From Anderseniella sp039978075 (GTDB lineage Bacteria; Pseudomonadota; Alphaproteobacteria; Rhizobiales; Aestuariivirgaceae), in the NCBI GenBank assembly GCA_039978075.1, contig JBDWCA010000006.1, forward strand, positions 1 to 64,000: DNA of 64,000 nucleotides. Direction: 5' to 3'. Below are positions 15,783 to 25,623 of the stretch, one piece after another. How positions within the stretch are numbered: the first letter of the stretch is position 1; each line of letters begins with the position of its first letter. The notes under the pieces were generated by a model, which saw nothing but the letters and a program-made list of their open reading frames with translations, did not search any database and was not told where the DNA came from. Both the position numbers and the translations under genes were made by a program.

Positions 15783-16169
15783 TCCGTAATGTCACCTGCA
15801 AAATTTACAACAAACCCAGCCAGCCTGCCCTTTCGGAAACAGGAAAACCTTCATGAAATAGCTTTCAAAGCAAATGTGCCTTGCATAACCCCTGCGATGT
15901 TTTAGCCCCGGACGCTCTGCCCGCCGATAATCCGCAAATGCCACCTTCCAAGCTTCAATGCTCTGGATATCAATATGATTTTAAGGTGCCTTGACAAGAT
16001 TGGCGCATATCTGCCCGCGCCAGCGATCGTTCGCTCCAAGAAGTCCTGCGCTCAATGCGATATACACCAAGGTGATACACACATTACCGCGCCACATGAC
16101 TTCGCTGAAAATGAAAATAGCCGCTTGTGACCGCGTTTCCAAGTAGTTTTTTTCATATGGCGTTTTGCG
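15783..16169 (-). other. Intergenic region between prmC and the DUF4167 gene
   Basis: This 387-base gap is more AT-rich than its neighbours and would hold the promoter of the DUF4167 gene. The only candidate gene in it is a 38-codon frame at 15981-16097 (listed separately). No terminator with a clear U-tract was seen. Confidence 0.5.
15981..16097 (-). CDS. Possible 38-residue membrane microprotein
   Basis: A short frame starts with ATG at 16097 and encodes MWRGNVCITLVYIALSAGLL followed by a polar, basic tail ending VKAP. The hydrophobic first half could span a membrane. The ribosome-binding site is weak, and no family is recognised. It could be chance; conservation across relatives would decide. 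Confidence 0.22.
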   Translation of the reverse strand: MWRGNVCITLVYIALSAGLLGANDRWRGQICANLVKAP

Positions 16170-17045
16170 TCAGCCAACTCTGAAAATTGCGCATCGGATT
16201 ACACCGGCCAGATCGCGCACCAGGCCTGTGTCTTCATCGATCAGTGTAAGACCTTCCCGCGCCGCGATGTGCACAACTTCGCCATGCTGTCCCTTACCAA
16301 ACTCAACCAGCATATGGCCTTCAGGCCGCAACCACCCTGCAGCATCTGCAAATATGGCTCGATAGGCATCCAGTCCATCCGGTCCCCCGTCGAGAGCCAG
16401 GCCAGGATCATGGTCGCGAACATCTGCGGCAAGACCGGCAATCTCGTGGCTGGCGATATAGGGCGGGTTTGACACCACCAGATCAAACTTGCCGATGACC
16501 CCGTCTGCCCAATTCGTGCAGACAGTTTCAAGACGGTCGTCAACACCCAGCGCAACGGCATTGCCATGGCAGACGTTCAAAGCGTCCTGCGACACATCGG
16601 TGGCGACGCCGGTCGCTGATGAAACCTCAGCCAGCAGCGTTATGATCAGGACACCGGTGCCCGTGCCGATATCGAGCACCCGCACGGGCTGCCTGCCCTT
16701 AAGCCCGTCCAGCAGCCGCAAGGCTGATTCCACCAAAACCTCGGTGTCGGGTCGCGGATCAAGTGTGGCTGGTTCAACCTTGAACTCTCGCCCGAAAAAC
16801 TCCTTGCGCCCGGTCAGCCGCGAGACCGGTTCACCCGCGCTGCGACGATTGATCATGTCTTCAATCTTCAGGATATGCTCGTCGCACACCATCGTTTGCG
16901 GTTGCGCAATCAGTTCAACATCACTCAATCCGGTTACATGTCGGATAATCAGCCGGCCATCGAGCATGGCCGTATCGATCCCTGCAGTACGCAGTCTGGC
17001 AGCAATGTCGCGATGCAGCTTCTGGGCCTCACGCGGCATATTCAT
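16170..17045 (-). CDS. prmC: Peptide chain release factor N5-glutamine methyltransferase
   Basis: A protein of about 291 residues with the PrmC/HemK layout: an N-terminal helical domain (about 1-80), then a class I SAM-dependent methyltransferase fold with glycine motif VLDIGTGTGVL and the signature NPPY in SNPPYIA, which holds the substrate glutamine. It methylates the GGQ glutamine of release factors. It overlaps the end of prfA, its substrate gene, so the pair is translationally coupled. ATGs at 17051, 17045 and 17039 are all possible starts; none has a strong ribosome site. Confidence 0.92.
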   Translation of the reverse strand: MNMPREAQKLHRDIAARLRTAGIDTAMLDGRLIIRHVTGLSDVELIAQPQTMVCDEHILKIEDMINRRSAGEPVSRLTGRKEFFGREFKVEPATLDPRPDTEVLVESALRLLDGLKGRQPVRVLDIGTGTGVLIITLLAEVSSATGVATDVSQDALNVCHGNAVALGVDDRLETVCTNWADGVIGKFDLVVSNPPYIASHEIAGLAADVRDHDPGLALDGGPDGLDAYRAIFADAAGWLRPEGHMLVEFGKGQHGEVVHIAAREGLTLIDEDTGLVRDLAGVIRCAIFRVG

Positions 17046-18111
17046 CGCCATCAGCGGCCAGAAGCGTAGCCTGATGATCTGCCACAAGGGCGTCTATGAT
17101 CTCGTCGAGCCCGTCACCGGCAATGATGATGTCGAGTTTGTAAAGCGTAAGGTTGATGCGATGATCACTCACTCTGCCCTGCGGATAGTTGTAAGTGCGG
17201 ATGCGCTCGGAGCGGTCGCCGGACCCAACCTGGCCCTTGCGGGCGTCGGACCGCTCCTGGTCAACCCTGGTTCTTTCCATATCGTAGAGCCGCGCGAGCA
17301 GCTCCTTCATGGCACTGGCGCGGTTCTGGTGCTGGCTCTTCTCTGCACGTACCACCACGATACCGGACGGCACATGAGTGATGCGAACCGCAGAATCAGT
17401 CGTGTTGACATGCTGCCCGCCGGCACCCGATGCACGCATGGTGTCTATGCGTATATCCTCATTTCGAACTTCGACATCCACCTCTTCGGCTTCCGGCAAA
17501 ACCGCAACCGTTGCCGCGGACGTATGTATCCGGCCCTGCGCCTCGGTTTCCGGCACCCGCTGTACGCGGTGCACCCCGGATTCAAACTTGAGTTTGGCAT
17601 AGACACCGGCACCGGAAATACTGGCTATGATTTCCTTGTAACCGCCCTGCTCCGCCTCACTTGCAGACATCACCTCGACTTTCCAGCCATGCAGGCTGGC
17701 GTGCCGCTGGTACATGCGAAACAAGTCACCCACAAACAAGGCTGCCTCGTCACCACCGGTGCCTGCCCGGATTTCAAGTATGACGTTTCGCTGGTCTGCT
17801 GCATCCTTCGGCAGCAATTGCAGCCTTAGATCATGCTCAAGCGTTTCCATGCGCTGTTTCAGGCCGTCGTGCTCTGCGCGGGCCAATTCTTCCATTTCCG
17901 CATCGCCGGACCGCATCATCTCTTCCACGCCGGTCAATTCTTCAGCGGTGGAGCGCACCGAACGAATGACCGAAACTGTCGGCTCAAGTTCCGCATATTC
18001 CTTGGACAGCCGCACGAAATCGTCCCCGACGACGCCCGAGCCGAGCTCCGCCTCGATTGCCTCGAAGCGTTGCAGGATCTTATCTATTTGCGGGCTATCA
18101 GAAAGCGACAT
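17029..18111 (-). CDS. prfA: Peptide chain release factor 1
   Basis: The 360-residue class I release factor recognises UAA and UAG. The catalytic GGQ is at 231-233 (GAGGQHVNTTDSAVR). The codon-recognition tripeptide region reads PET at 187-189 (RVPETEAQGR) where E. coli has PAT; the first and third positions are kept. The N-terminal helical domain and the C-terminal alpha/beta domain are complete. It overlaps prmC, whose product modifies Q233. Confidence 0.97.
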   Translation of the reverse strand: MSLSDSPQIDKILQRFEAIEAELGSGVVGDDFVRLSKEYAELEPTVSVIRSVRSTAEELTGVEEMMRSGDAEMEELARAEHDGLKQRMETLEHDLRLQLLPKDAADQRNVILEIRAGTGGDEAALFVGDLFRMYQRHASLHGWKVEVMSASEAEQGGYKEIIASISGAGVYAKLKFESGVHRVQRVPETEAQGRIHTSAATVAVLPEAEEVDVEVRNEDIRIDTMRASGAGGQHVNTTDSAVRITHVPSGIVVVRAEKSQHQNRASAMKELLARLYDMERTRVDQERSDARKGQVGSGDRSERIRTYNYPQGRVSDHRINLTLYKLDIIIAGDGLDEIIDALVADHQATLLAADGDEYAA

Positions 18112-18218
18112 GACGTTAGCGTTGCTGGTGGGACCAGACCTACTTCTACAGCAGCATCGGTAAAAGTATAGGCAGTTTTATCATCGCCACGATATGCAAT
18201 CAGTCTGGAGTACAAATA

Positions 18219-19343
18219 TCAGCTGCCGCGGTTCATCAGCTTGTTGATGTCGAGGGTGCGGTTAACAAGAACTTCCCCCGGATTGCCAAGGGTTCCCCCT
18301 GGATTGCCGTCAATCTCGAAGGCCAGCAGGCCGCCGTCGCGAGCAATCACCACAAGGCCTTCCTGGTTAGGCACCTTGAAGCGGTCTCCCGCGTTCAGCG
18401 TGTCAACAAGAATGGTTTTGCCCTTGCCGTCCTCAATACGTACCCAGACCCGATCCGACGCCCGCAGCACCAACCGGGCGTCAGTGTTGTCTGCGCCAAA
18501 GATGCGTCCTTTGCCGTCCCGCGACACAGGTTTGTCGACAGATTTGATGGGCTTGGTGGTTGCCGTTGTAATAGCATCCGCAATGGTCTCTATCTGACCG
18601 TTATTGGCAATCAGCTTTTCGAGACCGCCCAGACTGTCAGCCGCCTTGTCAGCCTCTGCAGCAAGCAGCGCACCGATGGGGTCTGTTGCAGGATCAATCG
18701 CCTCTGCAGTCTTGACTGCATCGCCGAGTGGTTGTTCGCTTTTACTCACATCAGCGGCAACTTCACGGCTGCCGCCTTCAGTGACGGCTGTCTTGGCAGA
18801 AGGCACCGCAGCCGGTGTCTGTGCAACAGTCTGGTTTTCATCTGAACTGCCACCAGGCAGCAACGCGTAGCTGACACCGCCAAACAAAATGACCGCCGCC
18901 AGTACCGAAGCGACGACGCCGCCCCCGCCGCCGGCCATTTCCTTAAGGCGGCGGCTCAACGGGAAGTCGATGATGCGCGCACTTCCAAGCGGTGCCGGCT
19001 TTTGCGACCCCTGTGGCCTTGGCGCACTCGATCTCGGCAGCAATTGCGCGTAGTGCATCATCATTGGTTGCGGGTCAAAACCCAGAAATTCGGCATAGGC
19101 ACCCACCATGCCGATAGCATCGGAACGATGCGGCATGCGGGTCAGGTCACCACGTTCAATGGCGTCAAGATGAATGGGGTGAACTCTAATCGCCCGGGCC
19201 ACATCGCGAAGACCGACTTTGCGGCGCTCACGTTCACGCTGCAGAAACCAGCCCGCTTCACCCGCAGGGTCTTCGGAACCGTCCGGCTTTGTCCGGTAGC
19301 TCTGGTAATTGTGGTCAAAGTTGCCGCGCGTATGTTGGTTCAT
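18219..19343 (-). CDS. RodZ-like helix-turn-helix membrane protein
   Basis: The 374-residue protein has a cytoplasmic HTH_25-type domain (about 35-105: LRDVARAIRVHPIHLDAIER), one membrane segment (about 152-172), a Ser/Ala/Thr-rich linker and a C-terminal beta-rich domain (about 285-355: VRIEDGKGKTILVDTLNAGD) of the DUF4115 type. In RodZ this layout links MreB to the cell-elongation machinery, so a cell-shape role is likely. The ATG at 19343 has GGAG in CAGGAGT upstream; longer frames add an unconserved tail. It lies between ptsP and prfA on the same strand. Confidence 0.85.
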   Translation of the reverse strand: MNQHTRGNFDHNYQSYRTKPDGSEDPAGEAGWFLQRERERRKVGLRDVARAIRVHPIHLDAIERGDLTRMPHRSDAIGMVGAYAEFLGFDPQPMMMHYAQLLPRSSAPRPQGSQKPAPLGSARIIDFPLSRRLKEMAGGGGGVVASVLAAVILFGGVSYALLPGGSSDENQTVAQTPAAVPSAKTAVTEGGSREVAADVSKSEQPLGDAVKTAEAIDPATDPIGALLAAEADKAADSLGGLEKLIANNGQIETIADAITTATTKPIKSVDKPVSRDGKGRIFGADNTDARLVLRASDRVWVRIEDGKGKTILVDTLNAGDRFKVPNQEGLVVIARDGGLLAFEIDGNPGGTLGNPGEVLVNRTLDINKLMNRGS

Positions 19344-19590
19344 CGCCGGGTACTCCTGCTTGATCCGGCGCCTGTGTGCAGCGTGCGCGACCTTCGTGAT
19401 TGCACAAAGGTCAAAGCAACTCATACTGACATCCGGAACACTCGGGCTCCAGAACACGTCGGTTCGAAGCTCATGACTATTCGTGGTCCAGAATGAACAA
19501 ACAGGGTTAGCAATTCGTGAACGCCACGGCATTTTGCGCAAAATTAAACAATCAGGGCGCAATTTCGCGCGCGCAAGTCAGGGCACGACT

Positions 19591-21858
19591 CTAAAGCGGT
19601 ATCTTGTGCTGCCTTGCGAAACCCACAAGCGGCTCACGCAGTGAGGACGTCTCGCTGTCGAATTGATCGCGCAGGAAAGCGCCCGCTTTCACCGAATCAA
19701 GTTTCAGGAGCATCTGCTTCACTGGCCCTATTGACGTCGGCGCCATCGAAATCGACCGGAAACCAAGTGCAATCAGCGCCATGGCTTCAAGCGAGCTGCC
19801 CGCCATTTCACCACACAAGGTCAGCGCCGTGGAATGGCGTTCGCAGCTTTCGCGAATCGTATCCATGACCCTGAGTGCTGCAGGTGACAGAACATCATAG
19901 CGACCGGCAAGTTTGGGATGCTGCCGGTCTGCAGCAAACATGAACTGCATCAGGTCATTGGAGCCAATCGAGACAAAATCCGTATGCGGCAACAGCTGGT
20001 CAAGCTGCCAGACGAGTGCCGGCACTTCGATCATGGCACCTACCAGTATCTCGCGCGGCAGTTCATAACCGCGGGCTTCCAGAAACCTGCATTCCAGATC
20101 GACCAGTTCACGGGCACGCACCATCTCCGATGTTTCCGAGATCATCGGAAACATGACCCTAAGCACTTTACCCGCAGCGGCTGATATCAGGGCACGCAAC
20201 TGCAATCTCAGCAAGGCCGGCCGGTCGAGAGCCATGCGAATGGCCCGCCATCCGATTGCCGGATTTTCCTCTTTTACCGATGTCAGGTAAGGCAGCACCT
20301 TGTCTGACCCGATATCCAGGGTGCGAAACACAACCGGCCTGTCGCCGGCGCCTTGCAGAATGCTTTCATAGAAGCGCTTCTGCTCACCAAATCTCGGGAA
20401 GCGCCGCGCCAGCATGAATTGAAGCTCGGTCCGAAACAGGCCAATACCCTGCGCTCCTGCGGCTTCCAGATGCGGAAGGTCCACCATCAGGCCGGCATTG
20501 ATCGACAGATCGATATGACGTCCGTCCAGAGTGACGGCCGGCATATCCCGCATCTTGGCATATTGCGCCTGCCGTTTCGCATAAAGCCTGACCTTCTCGG
20601 TATAAACCTGCTGCACGTCCTGCGAAGGACGCACATGCACGTCTCCTGATCCGCCATCGATGATGATTTCCTGGCCGTCTTCGGCCAGGTCCGACACGGA
20701 TCTTGCGGACCCGACGGTGGTCACCCCGAGCGCACGTGCCACGATAGCCACATGAGAGGTTGAGCCGACAACCTCCAGCACGAGGCCACGCAACCTGGAA
20801 GGATCATAGTCAAGCAGTTCCGCCGGCCCCATTGTGCGCGCAACAACAATGGAATCTTTCGGCAGTTCGGTACGCGAGGCTTTTTCTTCGGCACCGGTCA
20901 GAAGCCTCAGCAGCCGGTTGGCAATATCATCCAGATCGTGCAGGCGTTCACGTAAATACGGATCAGGCTGGCGCGCCATACGTGCACGGGTGTCGGATTG
21001 TACCCGTTCAACCGCTGCTTCTGCGGTCAGGCCGGTGGCTACAGCTTCGCGCAGCTTGCGCAGCCAGCCCCGGTCACGGGCGAACATCCGCACTGTTTCC
21101 AGCACATCTTCAAAATCACTGCTGAACTGCCCGGGTCGCCTGTCTGCAAGCTGATCCACCTGCGCCTGCAGCTGATCAATCGCGACATCAAGCCTACTGC
21201 GCTCTTCCTCAATATCTTCGGCAATGAACCGGGTTACAATCACCCTTGGCTCATGCAGCACCACATGGCCAAGCGCGACCCCGTCAACCAGGCCGTCGCC
21301 GGTAATGTGATAGGAGCCGGTAAGCTCCGCGCCATTGTCGGCGGCTTCCAGCTCTGATTGCACATCGGGTGTGGCAATGACTTCTGCCAGAACCATGGCG
21401 ACCGTTTGCAGGGCTTCTTCTTCTTCCTCCGCATAGGCGCGCTTGACCTGGTTCTGCACAACCAGAACACCGGAAACGATACCATGGCGCATAATCGGCA
21501 CGCCAAGGAACGAGGAGTAAATCTCTTCACCTGTCTCGGGAAGGTATTTGAAGGCCGGATGGGCCTGGGCGTCTGACAGTGACAGCGGTTCAGCCTGGTG
21601 GGCAATGAAACCAACCAGGCCTTCACCTGCCAGAAGCGTGGATTTGTGAACCGCGCTGGCTTTCAGGCCTTCGGATGCAAACAGTTCCAGATCATTGCTG
21701 CCGGGGCGTACGACATAGATCGAGCATACCTCGGCCACCATGTTGGCCGCGATGAGCGAAACAATCTTGTCGAGTCTTGCCTGCGCAGCTTCCGGTCGTG
21801 CCATGACCTCGCGCATGCGTCTGAGCAAAACTCGCGGGCCCTGGACTTGAAGTACCAT
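19591..21858 (-). CDS. ptsP: Phosphoenolpyruvate-protein phosphotransferase, nitrogen PTS enzyme I
   Basis: The 755-residue protein begins with a GAF domain (about 20-160), which distinguishes EI-Ntr from sugar-PTS enzyme I. The EI N-terminal helical region and swivelling His domain follow (phosphorylated H369 in GSTSHVAIVAR), then the PEP-binding TIM barrel with its catalytic cysteine C682 in TLCGEMAG. It passes phosphate from PEP to NPr and EIIA-Ntr, signalling nitrogen and potassium status. It lies 74 bases downstream of lysC on the same strand, the usual Hyphomicrobiales arrangement. Confidence 0.96.
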   Translation of the reverse strand: MVLQVQGPRVLLRRMREVMARPEAAQARLDKIVSLIAANMVAEVCSIYVVRPGSNDLELFASEGLKASAVHKSTLLAGEGLVGFIAHQAEPLSLSDAQAHPAFKYLPETGEEIYSSFLGVPIMRHGIVSGVLVVQNQVKRAYAEEEEEALQTVAMVLAEVIATPDVQSELEAADNGAELTGSYHITGDGLVDGVALGHVVLHEPRVIVTRFIAEDIEEERSRLDVAIDQLQAQVDQLADRRPGQFSSDFEDVLETVRMFARDRGWLRKLREAVATGLTAEAAVERVQSDTRARMARQPDPYLRERLHDLDDIANRLLRLLTGAEEKASRTELPKDSIVVARTMGPAELLDYDPSRLRGLVLEVVGSTSHVAIVARALGVTTVGSARSVSDLAEDGQEIIIDGGSGDVHVRPSQDVQQVYTEKVRLYAKRQAQYAKMRDMPAVTLDGRHIDLSINAGLMVDLPHLEAAGAQGIGLFRTELQFMLARRFPRFGEQKRFYESILQGAGDRPVVFRTLDIGSDKVLPYLTSVKEENPAIGWRAIRMALDRPALLRLQLRALISAAAGKVLRVMFPMISETSEMVRARELVDLECRFLEARGYELPREILVGAMIEVPALVWQLDQLLPHTDFVSIGSNDLMQFMFAADRQHPKLAGRYDVLSPAALRVMDTIRESCERHSTALTLCGEMAGSSLEAMALIALGFRSISMAPTSIGPVKQMLLKLDSVKAGAFLRDQFDSETSSLREPLVGFARQHKIPL

Positions 21859-21931
21859 TAGCGCGCGGTCTCACCTTTCGGATGTTTTCGCCAGTTCATC
21901 TTCATATGCAAACTCTCGGACAATACCGGCC

Positions 21932-23206
21932 TCATGCTGCTTCCATGCCGTAGGCTTCGTGCAAAACCCGCACGGCCAGTTCAGTATAGTCTTCATCGAT
22001 CAGCACGGAAATCTTGATTTCCGACGTCGTGATTGCCTGAATGTTGATTCCCTTGTCGGCGAGTGTCCTGAACATCACCGCGGCAACGCCGGCATGGCTT
22101 CGCATGCCGATACCAATGACAGAGACCTTGGATACACCCTTTGATGCTTCAAGATCCAGAAAGCCGATATCCTTTTTGGCGCCCTCGATCACAGCCATCG
22201 CCCGTTCGATGTCCTTGTTGGCAACGGTAAATGTGATATTTGCGGTATCCCCGTCAGCCGACACGTTCTGGACGATCATGTCGACGCTCACGCCGGCCTC
22301 GGCAAGGGGTCCGAACACCGCTGCTGAAACGCCGGGCTTGTCCTTGACCCGGCGTATCGACACCTTGGCCTCGTCGCGCGAATAGGCAATTCCGCTGACA
22401 ACCTGTTGTTCCACCATATCCTCCTCATCGCAAACTAGTGTGCCGGGGCCGGTACCGTCTTCACGGTTCTGGTCTTCCGACTCGGGGCTTTCAAAACTGG
22501 ATCGTACCTGCAATGGCACCTTATACACCATGGCGAGCTCGACCGATCGGGTCTGTAGCACCTTGGCGCCTTGCGAAGCCAGTTCAAGCATCTCTTCATA
22601 TGAGATGCGATCGACCTTGCGCGCCTTGGGTTCGATGCGCGGATCTGTTGTGTAGACCCCGTCCACATCCGTGTAGATATCACACTTCGCCTCGAGTGCG
22701 GCCGCCAGTGCCACCGCGCTCGTATCGGATCCGCCACGGCCCAGGGTGGTAATACGGCCGGCCGAAGAAATACCCTGGAACCCGGCCATTACAGCAACCT
22801 GTCCATCCGCCATCGCAGCAATCATCTCACTGCAGTCAGCGTCAAGAATGCGCGCAGCACCGTGTGTGTCACTTGTCAGCATCGGCACCTGCCATCCAGC
22901 CCAGGACCGCGCGTTCAGCCCCATGGACTGCAAGACGATTGCCAGCAGTCCGGCGGTAACCTGTTCACCGGAGGCCACAACCGCATCATATTCCATCATA
23001 TCCGTGGAAACGGTATTGGCACCACCGCTGGCGGCGGCTTCGTTGACCCAGCCTACAAGCTGGTCCGTTGTTCCAGACATCGCTGATACGACAACCGCGA
23101 CTTCGTGTCCGGCGGCGGCTTCACGCGCAACGTGGCGCGCAACATTACGGATCCGCTCAATGTCGGCGACGGAGGTTCCGCCAAATTTCAGTACAAGCCG
23201 GCTCAA
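21932..23206 (-). CDS. lysC: Aspartate kinase
   Basis: The 424-residue monofunctional aspartokinase phosphorylates aspartate, the first step to lysine, threonine and methionine. The amino-acid kinase domain has KFGGTSVAD at 7-15 and GRGGSDTSAVALAAAL near 170. Two C-terminal ACT domains (about 270-420: VSVIGIGMRSHAGVAAVMF) would bind feedback inhibitors. The ATG is followed directly by the conserved strand RLVLKFGG. ptsP follows downstream. Confidence 0.97.
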   Translation of the reverse strand: MSRLVLKFGGTSVADIERIRNVARHVAREAAAGHEVAVVVSAMSGTTDQLVGWVNEAAASGGANTVSTDMMEYDAVVASGEQVTAGLLAIVLQSMGLNARSWAGWQVPMLTSDTHGAARILDADCSEMIAAMADGQVAVMAGFQGISSAGRITTLGRGGSDTSAVALAAALEAKCDIYTDVDGVYTTDPRIEPKARKVDRISYEEMLELASQGAKVLQTRSVELAMVYKVPLQVRSSFESPESEDQNREDGTGPGTLVCDEEDMVEQQVVSGIAYSRDEAKVSIRRVKDKPGVSAAVFGPLAEAGVSVDMIVQNVSADGDTANITFTVANKDIERAMAVIEGAKKDIGFLDLEASKGVSKVSVIGIGMRSHAGVAAVMFRTLADKGINIQAITTSEIKISVLIDEDYTELAVRVLHEAYGMEAA

Positions 23207-23402
23207 GATAACCCTGCCTTTTCAAAACAAATCCCGCTCAGACCCGGTCACGTATAACCCGGTATCACAGCCATTCAACCATCGGTTGGTAGGTAGTCGC
23301 CACCTGACGTGAGAAACTCATACTCGCAAACACCGCCATTGTGCAATATTGACGTTTTGTGCGAGTAACATGACGACAAATTGATCTATAGTTGGAAATA
23401 GG

Positions 23403-24170
23403 ATGACCAGCGCGAAAATAGCAGAAAAAAACCCGGTTTCGTCAGTGGACAATGCAGAGGTGGAACGCTTTTCGGCAATGGCTGCCGAGTGGTGGAACCC
23501 GGACGGCAAGTTTGCCGTGCTGCATAAGTTCAATCCCGTCCGCCTCGACTATATCCGCGAACAGGCAACCGCCAGACTGCGCATTGATCCGCATCAGCGG
23601 ACCCCCTTTTCCGGCTTGAAATTCCTCGATATCGGCTGCGGCGGCGGCCTGTTGTCTGAGCCCATGGCGCGTCTCGGTGCTGCGGTAACGGCGGTCGACC
23701 CGTCCGAAAAGAACATCAAGACCGCCTCAGTTCACGCTGAAGAACAGGGACTGGATATCGATTTTCGGGCATCAACGGCTGAACAACTCGCCTCTGAAGG
23801 AGCCCGCTTCGATGTCATCTTGAACATGGAAGTGATCGAGCATGTTAACGACCCCGCTGCTTTTACGGCAACCTGCGCCTCCATGCTCAAGCCGGGCGGC
23901 ATCATGTTCACCGCGACCCTGAACCGCACGCTGAAGGCCTTTGGCCTTGCGATACTGGGGGCAGAATACGTACTTGGCTGGTTACCGAAAGGCACTCACC
24001 AGTGGGAAAAGTTCATTACACCGGCTGAACTGCACGGCTGGCTGGCTGCCGCCAACTGCCCGGCACTGGAAACCGTCGGCGTCACCTATTCCCCGATTTC
24101 GGGCACCTGGCGCAAAGCTGCCGATACGGATGTGAATTATATGATCGTGGCGCAAAAAGCCGCTGGTTGA
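23403..24170 (+). CDS. ubiG: Ubiquinone biosynthesis O-methyltransferase UbiG
   Basis: The 255-residue class I methyltransferase performs both O-methylations in ubiquinone biosynthesis. The family signature FSAMAAEWWNPDGKFAVLHK is at 23-42, the SAM motif LDIGCGGGLLSE at 75-86, and NMEVIEHV near 140. GTHQWEKFI near 195 is also characteristic. It is divergent from lysC and convergent with the DUF1178 gene. Confidence 0.96.
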   Translation: MTSAKIAEKNPVSSVDNAEVERFSAMAAEWWNPDGKFAVLHKFNPVRLDYIREQATARLRIDPHQRTPFSGLKFLDIGCGGGLLSEPMARLGAAVTAVDPSEKNIKTASVHAEEQGLDIDFRASTAEQLASEGARFDVILNMEVIEHVNDPAAFTATCASMLKPGGIMFTATLNRTLKAFGLAILGAEYVLGWLPKGTHQWEKFITPAELHGWLAAANCPALETVGVTYSPISGTWRKAADTDVNYMIVAQKAAG

Positions 24171-24213
24171 GCGGAAGGAAGTCAAACCGCCGCCGTCCTG
24201 ACAGCATGAAGCT

Positions 24214-24654
24214 CTAGTTACCGTCTTCCGGCAGCTTCGGAAGTGGCAGGACTTCAACTCCTTCGTCATGAAGCTCACGCGCTTCATCGATTGTCGCTTC
24301 TCCGTAAATACCGCGCTGTTCTTCTTCGCCATAGTGAATACGCCGGGCAGATTCAGCAAACTTGTCGCCGACATAATCAGCATTTTCTTCAACATGGGAC
24401 CGCAGTTTGCGAACCATTTCCGCCATCGCCTTTGCTTTGGGATCGAGCGGCGCATGCAATGCCGGAACCGGCTCATTGTTGCGGTTGGCCTTCGCCGGCA
24501 CACCTGGTGTCATCAGCGCTTTTGTCACCTTGTGCGAACCGCACACCGGACACTGAACAAGGTTTCGCGCTACCTGGTCGTCAAAGCCATCGCTGCTGTC
24601 AAACCAGCCGTCAAACCGGTGTTCGGCTTCACATAATATGTCGTAACGGATCAT
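24214..24654 (-). CDS. DUF1178 family protein
   Basis: The 146-residue protein has the DUF1178 layout: MIRYDILCEAEHRFDGWF at the N-terminus and a CPVC zinc-knuckle-like pair (C35, C38) followed by conserved SHKVTKALM. C8 may add to a metal site. No function is known for the family. Its start overlaps the end of the amidohydrolase gene by 4 bases (ATGA type), and it closes the comF-grxC-nit operon. Confidence 0.88.
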   Translation of the reverse strand: MIRYDILCEAEHRFDGWFDSSDGFDDQVARNLVQCPVCGSHKVTKALMTPGVPAKANRNNEPVPALHAPLDPKAKAMAEMVRKLRSHVEENADYVGDKFAESARRIHYGEEEQRGIYGEATIDEARELHDEGVEVLPLPKLPEDGN

Positions 24655-25523
24655 TCCGCGGCTGCCTGAGACACATCATCGGCAATGCTTAGCACCTTGT
24701 CGTGTGTCAGGGCCGGTACGCGACCACGTGCGCGCGTCACTTTTGCCGGATCAATCTCGGCCATGACAATACCGGTGGTCACGTCGCCGGCATCAGCCAG
24801 CACATCGCCCCATGGCGAAACAATAAGACTGTGTCCAAATGTCTTGCGGCCCTCCTCATGGGTTCCCGACTGGGCCGGCGCAAACACGAAACACCCGGTT
24901 TCAATTGCCCTGGCACGCAGCAGAACGTGCCAGTGAGCGCTCCCGGTCGGTACCGTGAACGCTGCGGGAACCGAAATGAAGCTGCAGCCCTGCTGGGCCA
25001 GCATCCGGTACTGATAGGCAAACCGCACGTCATAACAGATGGTCAGGCCCAGCCTGCCCCACGGCAGGTCAGCAAAAACAGCCTTGTCACCGGCCGCAAA
25101 CGTCGATGACTCGCGATATCTCTCGCCGTTCGGCAGATCGACATCAAACATGTGCGCCTTGTCATAGCGTGCCAGCACTCTTCCATCCGGCGCAAACAGC
25201 AGGGATCGGTTCGCCAGTTTGCCGTTACCCGCCTGCACACCCAGCGACCCGGCCAGAATGCACTTGCCGGTCTCCGCCGCCAATTCGGCAAATTTCGCAA
25301 CCGCAATACAGTCTTCCTCCGCCTGCACCTTCGCCGCGACAGCTGCGCGGGGACTGTCGATGATGTTGGTCATTTCCGGTGTCATGATCAGGTCTGCGCC
25401 ATCACTGGCGGCCTGACGCACAAGGTCTGCAGCAACTTCCAGGTTGGATTGCGGATCACGGCCTGAGCACATCTGAATGCAGGCGGCGGTAAATGGTGTT
25501 TCCAATGGTTTGGTCATCAGCAT
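24651..25523 (-). CDS. Carbon-nitrogen hydrolase, Nit1-like (probable deaminated glutathione amidase)
   Basis: The 290-residue protein is a nitrilase-superfamily amidase with the triad E50 (TPEMTN), K122 (YDKAHMFDVDLP) and C163 (TICYDVRF). The sequence around the lysine and cysteine, and the length, match the Nit1/NitB group that hydrolyses deaminated glutathione. The neighbouring glutaredoxin gene fits a glutathione link. An alternative ATG two codons in is equally possible. It overlaps the DUF1178 gene. Confidence 0.88.
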   Translation of the reverse strand: MLMTKPLETPFTAACIQMCSGRDPQSNLEVAADLVRQAASDGADLIMTPEMTNIIDSPRAAVAAKVQAEEDCIAVAKFAELAAETGKCILAGSLGVQAGNGKLANRSLLFAPDGRVLARYDKAHMFDVDLPNGERYRESSTFAAGDKAVFADLPWGRLGLTICYDVRFAYQYRMLAQQGCSFISVPAAFTVPTGSAHWHVLLRARAIETGCFVFAPAQSGTHEEGRKTFGHSLIVSPWGDVLADAGDVTTGIVMAEIDPAKVTRARGRVPALTHDKVLSIADDVSQAAAE

Positions 25524-25623
25524 CAGTATCCAGCAATGATTGCTCTAACGCTCTAAAAAACGATCCGGTTTATTAATATTGGTTGATTCAACCGATATTC
25601 ATCCTGATCTGCGCCTGAAAGTG

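Noticed and set aside
16489..17829. A 446-residue open frame opposite prmC and prfA
   Set aside because: It spans two well-identified genes on the other strand, overlapping both catalytic motifs; no protein family is visible.
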